Below the pieces are notes generated by a model. That model made no database searches. It saw nothing but the letters and a program-made list of their open reading frames with translations, and was not told the DNA's origin. From Pezizomycotina sp. ARF18 (taxonomy: Eukaryota > Ascomycota), in NCBI GenBank assembly GCA_002224055.1, contig AZLU01000343.1, forward strand, positions 1 through 29,686: a stretch of 29,686 bases of DNA, given 5' to 3'. The position numbers were made by a program, and so were the translations under genes. This document shows positions 23,244 to 29,686 of the stretch, one piece after another (within the stretch, counting starts at the first letter, position 1; the number at the start of each line of letters is the position of its first letter).

Positions 23244-23351
23244 GTTCAAAATACACCAAAGGTCAAGCTTGAGGATATAATACGGAAGATGGAGAAAACG
23301 GAGGATGAGGAGCTGCTGGCCGCGCTTTTATCTCTTCCCGTTACAACTTAA
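23244..23351 (+). CDS. Possible short terminal exon, unknown
   Basis: After an acceptor-like gtgctcgcag (ending 23242), an open block reads VQNTPKVKLEDIIRKMEKTE then DEELLAALLSLPVTT and stops with TAA at 23351. The charged helical composition looks coding, but it lies in the presumed promoter of the minus gene starting at 23154, and no upstream exon is evident. Confidence 0.22.
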   Translation, partial: VQNTPKVKLEDIIRKMEKTEDEELLAALLSLPVTT

Positions 23352-24420
23352 ACGCGACGTTTTTCTCTGTGGGAAAGTGTCTCAGAGCCATGATGTGCTT
23401 GGGGAAGTCTAAAATTATGGATTGAGCCCCTGTTAACATAGTTCAAGATCGTGAGTTTTGCAAATTACAAGGCTGATAGTTGCAACTCTGGAAAAGTTTT
23501 AACAGCAGTAAACTTACATTTTACAAAACGCTACGATAGCCTTTTAACTTTTTAACTGGCTGCGTTATACTCGCAGATTTCGGAATAGAGTTTAAACCAT
23601 TCGATATATGCGTTTCTGTCTGGCCGGTAGCAACTTACATATATAGATGAAATATACTCCGTTGCTTTGGAGTATTCGCAAGCTTTTGTGGGATCCTAAC
23701 CTACGTTTTCAAGCTCCGCCGCATCTTTTGAGAAGTTGTATCATCTGCGCTGCCTGGTACGTCCGTCGCGTCTTACTATAGAAGGGACTGGTATGCCTGC
23801 AACTCTATTGACTTCACTGGCAGTCTGATTAATTAGTTGCGAAACTTCACGATTTCTGTTTTTTTGATCTTGCCCCTCGAGGCGCGTTCATGGTTTTTGC
23901 TCCTATAACGAGGGTTCCAGCCGAGAGTCCCGAGACGGTAAAAGATTCCGTAAAATGCTCCGTTCTTATTGGTTTGGAGAGCTGTCGCGTTCAGACTAAT
24001 AACGCAGGGGCGTTTTGGTGGCTTGCCAAGGTGCAATTAAACTGAGCGACTAGATTCCCTATAAATTACAGATCAGTAGTATTATTGAACTATTATATAG
24101 ATTCATGGTATCGTTTTCGTGAATTATCAAAGAAATAGGGCTCGCGTAGTAAAACTAAGGTCGTTCGTGAGCCGCGGTGAAGCTTCAATACTCGTCAGCT
24201 TTTGCTCAGTAAGAAATTAGGCACTTGAGGCGGCAGAGCTCCGGAATCTGCTAAGTCTCTCGTCTCCACAGTCGGTGAAAGGGGGTCCACCAACTCTCTT
24301 GACTCTTTTCTCTAGTGAAATCAACAAGAAAGGAAATTGTTCCCCTGGCCAAACGCCACCGGCTCCTTCATCCGTATAACAAATAAAAAGCGTGCCTCGG
24401 CGCCGATCTCGCTCGCTTTC
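23352..24420. other. Intergenic, no supported gene
   Basis: AT-rich sequence. A minus-strand frame of 67 codons at 23833-24036 (TNKNGAFYGIFYRLGTLGWN, basic end) is balanced in composition but has no supporting splice sites or family. 24217-24438 is probably upstream control sequence of the secreted protein gene. Confidence 0.4.
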
Positions 24421-24549
24421 TTTCGATTTATATTTCATATACGTTCCTTGCGATTACACGGGATAAGCCTCGACGTTCTTTCTTCCCTCTCAGGGTATAC
24501 ATTCGTTTCTATCGTTGTTTTCTAGTCATTCGTTTGATTTTCCTTTATT
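24421..24549 (+). promoter_or_regulatory. Promoter and leader of the cysteine-repeat gene
   Basis: AT-rich tttatatttcatata at about 24426-24441, then CT-rich tracts (ttctttcttccctctcag near 24476-24494; tttccttt just before the start) lead into ttattATGAAG. The layout is like other fungal promoters, but no single TATA box is certain. Confidence 0.4.
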
Positions 24550-26541
24550 ATGAAGTTCTTTTTTTCTATTTCGCTATCATTGCTCTTAGCAAGCACATCG
24601 GTATTAGCAACTGGTAGTAATAGTAAACGTAAGATAATAACCTCCCTGGAAAACCAAGGGGTCAAAAGAATGTGGTAGTATTAACACCAGAACTATTTCG
24701 TAAATCTAGCTCACTGCGCGAACCGCGGACAAAGCTGTCACTCAACACCTGCTGCGGATCGTACCAATGCGACCACTCAACCTGGACCTGTAAACTGGCG
24801 GAATCAGAGCGATGCACAGTCACTTCCGACTGCTGTTCACCAAACACGTGCCAGTACGGATACTGCCGCCCAGTACCAGCACGCTGCGCCAAAACCCTTG
24901 GGCAGAGTTGCTCCACAACATCCAAGACCTCATGCTGTAAATCCGGCTTATGCGTCGGCGGAAAATGCTGCATCCAGCGTAGTTCCAAAGGCTGCCAGAA
25001 GGACAGATTGCTGCACTACGGCGACAAATGTGACAACGGAACATGCAAACAAAAACCTCGGGCGATCCAGGAAGTCAATGTACCGCTACTCTCGGGCAAA
25101 CTTGCCAGGATTCGCAGGTCCTCCTTTCGAATTCGCGTTCGGGGTCTATGTCGTGCTGCAAAATCGGTACGTGTGGGACGAGCGGAAAATGTTGTATCGC
25201 GAGTGGGTCTACAGGCTGTTCGGACTCGTCCCAGTGTTGCGATAAAGACGATACGTGTTCCTCTGGAAAGTGTTCCGCGCCGGTAACTTCGCCGAAGTGC
25301 ACTATCACGTTGGGAAATACCTGCGATTCGAAACAATGCTGTACGGACGGTCTCTCGTGTGGTACGGCGGGTACTTGCTGCCTCGCCTCCGGTATTTCGG
25401 GCTGCAGTAAAAGTACAGACTGCTGTACATCAACAGATCTCTGCGTCGGCGGCAAATGCGGATCCTGCATCGCAACCGCATCCACCGGATGCTCTCAAAC
25501 TTCCGACTGTTGTAACGCGGCATCCGGCGATACCTGCGTCAACAACATGTGCACAGCACCGTGCTCAGATCTCGGCAAGTCCTGCTCCGGCAGTTGCTGT
25601 AAAGACGGTCTCACGTGCTCAACGGGCGGAACCTGCTGCGTCGGAAGCGGGAATAAGGGATGCTTGACTTCGAACGACTGCTGTACTTCCGGAGATCAGT
25701 GCGTCTCGGGTACCTGTACGTCCTGCGCAGACTCAAACGGCAATTGCTCGAACAGCTGTTGCAAGGGTGAATTAACTTGTTCCCTATCAGGGACCTGCTG
25801 CGTATCTAGCGGAAAGACTGGCTGCTCAGGCGATAGCGACTGTTGTACATCTGGCGACAAGTGCATCTCGGCTCGTGTAAAACCTGCGGCGCTTCTGGCG
25901 ATAGCTGCGCCAACGGAGGCTGCTGCCAGTCCGGTCTTACCTGCAACAGCGGCGATATTTGCGGCACCCCTCCTCCGACCTGCAGCAGCCCCATCAGTGC
26001 TGCCAGAAAATCACGACGGCGAAGGATCCGGTCGCAGGTCTATCATATCGCTTCTGGGAATTGTCGTGAAGGATCTCACCACGGTCGTCGGACTTACCTG
26101 TAAGAGCCCCTCTTTTCTTCACTTAGCTGGCAAATTTCGGCTCCTTATTTGAAATTTACTAACCGCTCCTCGGGTAGGCTCACCTGTCACTGCCCAGAAC
26201 CCGACATGTGCTGCCTCGCCCGCCTGCTGCGTCAATAATAGCTTTAATGTAAGTACTTATTATCATATTATTTCTTATTTGTTATGTAATAGACCAAAGC
26301 TGATCGTATCGTTCGTGTTAGGGCATTATCGCTCTTCAATGTACCCCGGTTAATCTCTAGTGTCCCGGATTGCTTCGTGGACCTAGAGCCGCCGATAGCC
26401 TTCATGTACACTCGAGAATCAAAGGGATGATTAAGTCATGATGCAGTATTGTTTATATTAATGAGAGGTTGAAAGTATATAATTACATAGCGTAAACATA
26501 ATTTTAATCAAGGGTTTTGTTTCCAGTCTGTCAATCTATAA
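24550..26541 (+). CDS. Secreted cysteine-rich tandem-repeat protein, frame-disrupted
   Basis: Probable secreted or wall-associated protein; function unknown. The start at 24550 encodes a signal peptide (MKFFFSISLSLLLASTSVLA, cleavage likely at VLA|TG). Intron 1 spans 24629-24690 (GTAAGA to CACCAG, branch attaac) and joins in frame to QLFRKSSSL and NTCCGSYQCDHSTWTC. The body has about six to seven repeats of about 54 residues, each with two cysteine modules: CTITLGNTCDSKQCC and DGLSCGTAGTCC, then SGISGCSKSTDCC and CVGGKC. Further copies include GCLTSNDCCTSGDQCVSGTC and GCSGDSDCCTSGDKC. The frame breaks near 24990-25020 (two offsetting changes), at 25055 (A-run in CKQK), near 25870 and near 26000, and cysteines continue in the new frame each time. 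An intron at 26100-26177 precedes SPVTAQNPTCAASPACCVNN. A last intron (26249-26526) and short exon end at TAA 26541, though this end is uncertain. Codons are GC-rich. Confidence 0.75.
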
Positions 26542-26730
26542 AATGTGAGGAATAGCTCTGAGTTGCAAAGGATTGCAACGCCGTCCTCTACTCCACTCAC
26601 TCAGCCCCTCGTCATAGCTGTGCCGCTAAATCCTCGCGCCATTCTAAGCGTAAAAGCCATTTTACTCATAACTCTCAACTTGAATCCCCAAACTCCTGCT
26701 CCAGCCCGTACTCCCTCTCCCAGCGTATAT

Positions 26731-27307
26731 CTAACTGCACGTCTCGCTGCGAGTCGTATAATCCGGCAACCGATCTTCCGCCAACATATCATCGATCATG
26801 AATAGTTGTTCAAAGCCGACTTCAACGTCAGGCGCGTGCTCCTGGTGTATCTGAGCGATAGCAACCCAAGCCTCACGTTCTGAAAGAGGAATCGAAGGCA
26901 TCTACAAGAAGTTCACAATAATGAGTCCTAAACGTCTGAAGAGAAAAAACAGGGAAGTATAAAGGAGGAAACCAACCTTCGCAGCCAAAGCCATATCATA
27001 CCACAGCGCGAGAAAGCGCTCTTCCTCATACCGGAGCTCGCACCAGTCCGTGAATTTCTCCAAGACATGGCGGAAGGGCAGATATCTGTAGTTCAAGATG
27101 CTAACATTCTTGAGAAACTGTTAATGAGATCCTCTGCTTGAAAACTAGCCAGTGTTTTATGAGGCTGGATCCGAGATCGAGGAGACTCGGTCTGGAAATA
27201 TAAAGTGTAGACCACTGGCGATCGTTCGTGCTCTTCGAGCCTTTTGGAGGCGAAGAAGTAAAGAACTCGGTGAACTTGCTGATAGAAAACATTTCTGGTA
27301 TGAACAT
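26731..27307 (-). CDS. Small unknown protein, two exons, frame-disrupted
   Basis: The ATG at 27307 (gcaaaATG) opens MFIPEMFSIS, then in a shifted frame QQVHRVLYFFASKRLEEHER, SPVVYTLYFQTE and LASFQAEDLINSFSRMLAS. After another frame change come NYRYLPFRHVLEKFTDW and CELRYEEERFLALWYDMALA. An intron at 26902-26976 (GTTGGT to TTGTAG) leads to MPSIPLSEREAWVAIAQIHQ and VEVGFEQLFMIDDMLAEDRL, stopping at TAG 26731. The protein is about 170 residues, rich in aromatic and acidic residues and soluble, with no recognised domain. It converges on the cysteine-repeat gene, with under 200 bp between the 3' ends. The segments read as one continuous helical protein, so a single gene is likely. Confidence 0.5.
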
Positions 27308-27479
27308 TTTGCTTGATGTTTGTAAGAGATTCGAGATAGATACACTTAGTCCTTGTTCAGTACTTCAAGTATCAACGTCCCTCATTTTGCATTGATTTAA
27401 CTTGCAATTCTTTGCCTTGTTCGACTTTTGTAAATATTGCAAACTCAATATCAAACTTGAAAAAAGGTAACGAAGACTG

Positions 27480-27798
27480 ACATAGCAACTTAACTCAAAC
27501 AAGACAATTTTCGGTATTTTTCAACATCATGAGAACGGTGGATGCAACTATCACGAACAGACTTTTTTCTGAGGACCTAGCAATGATTCGTCGTAGCAAC
27601 TTAGCCACAAGAAAAAATCGTAAAAGGAAAGCAGAGTCGCTATTCCTCTTAGATTCTCTCCCCGCTATATCCACCCGTCCTTCAACCGCTTCGTCGCCGA
27701 TAATAGCCTCTTTGTTCCATGCCGATAGGCAAACATCCAAGCAAGCAAACACTTAATTCGGGTTATCTTTAAGCTTGGACGGCAGAACTCGATCAGAC
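27480..27798 (+). promoter_or_regulatory. Probable promoter and leader of the gene at 27799
   Basis: Pyrimidine-rich sequence (ctcttagattctctccccgc near 27649-27668) with tatatcc, then a CA-rich stretch (aaacatccaagcaagcaaac), fits a fungal leader. A 75-codon open frame at 27529-27756 (rich in RKNRKRK) overlaps it and could be an upstream exon or chance. Confidence 0.3.
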
Positions 27799-28215
27799 AT
27801 GCCCTCTAAGACAACAAATTCGAGAGACGCATCCGCTACGGCACCATCGCTGACCCCATACGAGATGCACACAGCTGGTGGGACGCGAAACCAGCTCGGA
27901 TACGGAGGAAGAGGCTGCAGCGCTTCAACGGCGGATAGACGAAGCGCTTAGGGCGGAACAAGAGCGAGATGCTCAGAGTGTGGCAGAAGCGAAGAGAGCT
28001 TCGCGGTGAGTGCCCATTGCAATCTTTGTTTCTGGTATCACGTTGGTTTATAGCCGGAGTAACTAATATGTATTATACTTGTGGAATAGTTAATCGATTG
28101 TACGACAACCGTCTGTACATCCGACCTAGATTCTGAGAACGGAAAGTCTGCATTGAAGAGAGCTGAGAAGAGGTCACTCTTCAAGAGGATCAAATCCTTT
28201 TTCCGTGGAAAGTAG
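27799..28215 (+). CDS. Small acidic-coil protein with basic amphipathic C-terminus
   Basis: ATG at 27799 opens MPSKTTNSRDASATAPSLTP. One frame change near 27880 leads to SSDTEEEAAALQRRIDEALR and AEQERDAQSVAEAKRAS, a short coiled coil. Intron 28006-28089 (GTGAGT to GAATAG). Exon 2 reads SDLDSENGKSALKRAEK then RSLFKRIKSFFRGK and TAG at 28213-28215. The protein is about 115 residues with no signal peptide. The stop lies inside a donor-like GTAGGT (28212-28217). If spliced there to the acceptor attacag (28442), the frame continues and a further block, IPDVNGDRLRIVREPNDMML, follows after a frame change up to a donor at 28569. From acceptor tttaacag (28718) an open plus frame then runs to TAG at 28912. 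The gene may therefore be longer, with four exons. No family is recognised. Confidence 0.5.
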
Positions 28216-28442
28216 GTGCAACAGGCTCTGGCGTTTTTAGGGTTATATGAACTAGGGAGACAACGTGCAATGGTGGAGAATACTCCTTCTTGCTTCTGGG
28301 GCGGACGGCACTTTTGCGCAAATATCGCAGCAGCAGTCAATCGGGTTTTCATGACTTGTTTATGTACAAGAAGCGTGTTGTTTTTCATTTAGTATTATTG
28401 AAATGTAACTATATTATTATCAACACGCACTTTGTATTACAG

Positions 28443-28912
28443 CCCGATTTTGCATCTTATACTTGACGCCCTCTTTGAAGTATGTTTTTGGGGCCCTACA
28501 AGATTCCGGACGTGAATGGTGATAGACTGCGCATCGTTAGAGAGCCGAACGACATGATGTTGATCACGGTAAGAAATAAAACCCGAAATATTATGAGGAA
28601 AGTAGAGAAAAAGGAATATTCGATATAATTTTCGTTTCATGATTACCGATTTAATTAGTATTAAGAGTATTATTACTGAACGTTGACATACGTAAGGTTA
28701 GGGACGCAGGTTTAACAGGGCAGCGGCTTCTAAGTAACCAAAGTGTGGGCAGTCTAGACTACGTGGTAGTTGCGTTTTCTACTTCTCCTGCTCTTGAACC
28801 AACGGCGCCAGCCGCCAAATTAATGAGTCTTCCCGAAATCTTTCTGCGCGGGGTTCGAGTGCCTTCAAACATTGTTGATCTTGATCGGACTCAGGGAAAT
28901 TGGGGCGGCTAG
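28443..28912 (+). other. Possible further exons of the gene at 27799
   Basis: Block 28443-28568 carries YKIPDVNGDRLRIVREPND and ends at GTAAGA. Block 28719-28912 is open for 64 codons (GQRLLSNQSVGSLDYVVVAF, then LMSLPEIFLRGVRVPSNIVD) after a good acceptor gtttaacag. The second block overlaps the 3' end of the minus gene, whose own alternative frame is open there too, so only one of the two may be real. Confidence 0.28.
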
Positions 28913-29528
28913 CGGGTAGGGTATCTTCTGTCGAGGAAGGATGCGAGGACTGGCGACAATCGTCTCGTCGTCATCAGCTTCAACGGGGGTCGCCTGGGTA
29001 GAGTTGCTCGTGGGTCGACCGGCTTCCCGACGATGAACTGAGGGAAGCGTCGGCGGATACTCTGTCAACAAGGAAGTACAAAAGTTAGCGCACTTTCTGA
29101 TATCATCTCCAGACAACCGAGTATTATTCTTACTGCATACTTCTATCCCTCCATCACTCTGTAAACAACTGCCACATCCTCCGATCCATAGCAAATTTCT
29201 CCTCCCTATGCCTCTTCGCAGTCTCCCCCACTTCTCGCAAGCCTCACGAACGCCTTCTTCCTTCCGCAACCTCCAGCTGGTAGTCCTTCTCAAGGCAGAG
29301 CGCTTTGCTCTTGAGTACGTTGTGCATTGCGATCTTATCGTCATCGTCCATAGGATGGTTGGGAGTAGCGCTATTTTCGGCATTGTTGTTTGTTATTCTG
29401 TTTCTGGTCAGGGGCTGAAGAGGAGGCCTCGTACGGCCGCGGAGGGTAGCGGGAGTTTCGAGGATAAGCGACGCCCGCGATCTGATGGTCCTTATAGTCT
29501 CATGGCCTTGACGATGATGGAGATACAT
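28865..29528 (-). CDS. Unknown charged protein, two exons, frame-disrupted
   Basis: ATG at 29528 opens MYLHHRQGHETIRTIRSR, then SLILETPATLRGRTRPP, NRITNNNAENSATPNHP and MDDDDKIAMHNVLKSKALCL, KDYQLEVAEGRRR. Frame changes follow through REACEKWGRLRR and REEKFAMDRRMWQLFTE, a likely helical segment. An intron of about 78 bp (gtatgc to gttgacag, branch gctaac, about 29060-29138) precedes EYPPTLPSVHRREAGRPTSN and EADDDETIVASPRILPRQ. The frame printed here stops at 28865; a neighbouring frame (DTLPASRPNFPESDQDQQCL) stays open to TAG at about 28779, so the true end is uncertain. The first half is basic and disordered, the middle helical. No known domain was recognised. Confidence 0.48.
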
Positions 29529-29686
29529 GGAACTCGGTGACCGTTAAATGGTGAGTTTGGAGTTTCCGTTCTTGTTGATAATGATTGTTTGGTTTGTTTT
29601 GTTTCCTTCGTAATAGTAGGTTAATTGAGGTTGTTTGCTTGATTGTTAAAAATTTGTTAGAGTTTTGCTGCTTTAATTCAGAGACC
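29529..29686. other. Upstream flank of the last gene
   Basis: AT-rich, G/T-rich on the plus strand (CA/pyrimidine-rich leader as read by the minus-strand gene). No separate feature seen before the window ends. Confidence 0.4.

Noticed and set aside
22907-23272. 121-codon plus-strand open frame
   Set aside because: The minus strand shows the coding-type C-ending third positions and a good start; the plus frame is its shadow.
24217-24438. 73-codon minus-strand frame with basic N-terminus
   Set aside because: It overlaps the expected promoter of the secreted protein gene and has no start context, splice sites or family features.
25016-25994. Minus-strand frames opposite the cysteine-repeat gene (up to 136 codons)
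   Set aside because: They are shadows of a repeat-rich, strongly biased plus-strand coding sequence.
28840-28870. ggggttcgag, resembling a tRNA T-arm
   Set aside because: No matching acceptor, D or anticodon arms within tRNA distance on either strand.

Overview
The window looks like nuclear DNA of a filamentous ascomycete (Pezizomycotina). The evidence is short GT-AG introns (mostly 60-130 bp, often with a CTAAC/TTAAC-like branch point just before the AG), CT-rich leaders with an AAC-ATG start context, two seven-helix proteins of the fungal rhodopsin-like type, a fungal-style phytanoyl-CoA dioxygenase-family protein and a pepsin-like protein. I cannot name the genus. No rRNA, tRNA, CRISPR or recognisable transposon was seen.

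Almost every gene changes reading frame repeatedly while conserved motifs survive across the breaks (catalytic residues, Cys spacing, coiled-coil heptads, splice sites). Several breaks are compensating +1/-1 pairs, and at least one lies in a homopolymer. This fits an unpolished long-read assembly better than general gene decay, but sequence alone cannot exclude pseudogenes. The CDS spans below therefore give gene extents (introns included), not clean open frames.

Layout. 0.2-7.3 kb is gene-dense: rhodopsin-like protein 1 (+), dioxygenase (-), pepsin-like protein (+), rhodopsin-like protein 2 (-). The dioxygenase and pepsin-like genes are divergent and share a promoter region of about 240 bp. 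7.3-16.3 kb is AT-rich and gene-poor, with homopolymer tracts of 16-21 bp, a three-copy 16-bp tandem repeat, one convincing cryptic gene on the minus strand (11.4-11.9 kb) and a few coding-like islands. 16.4-19.1 kb holds a long disordered/coiled-coil protein behind a textbook fungal promoter, followed by a T-rich stretch of nearly 1 kb. 19.1-22.7 kb is mostly noncoding with two possible small exons. 22.7-29.5 kb is gene-dense again: a small basic protein with a perfect hairpin at its stop codon, a secreted cysteine-repeat protein, a small unknown protein (-), a small helical basic protein (+) and a further unknown gene (-).

No operon-like logic links these genes. The best candidates for new biology are the secreted cysteine-repeat protein, the recurring short basic amphipathic motif in three separate genes, and the pepsin-like protein with an altered first active-site loop and a long tail.
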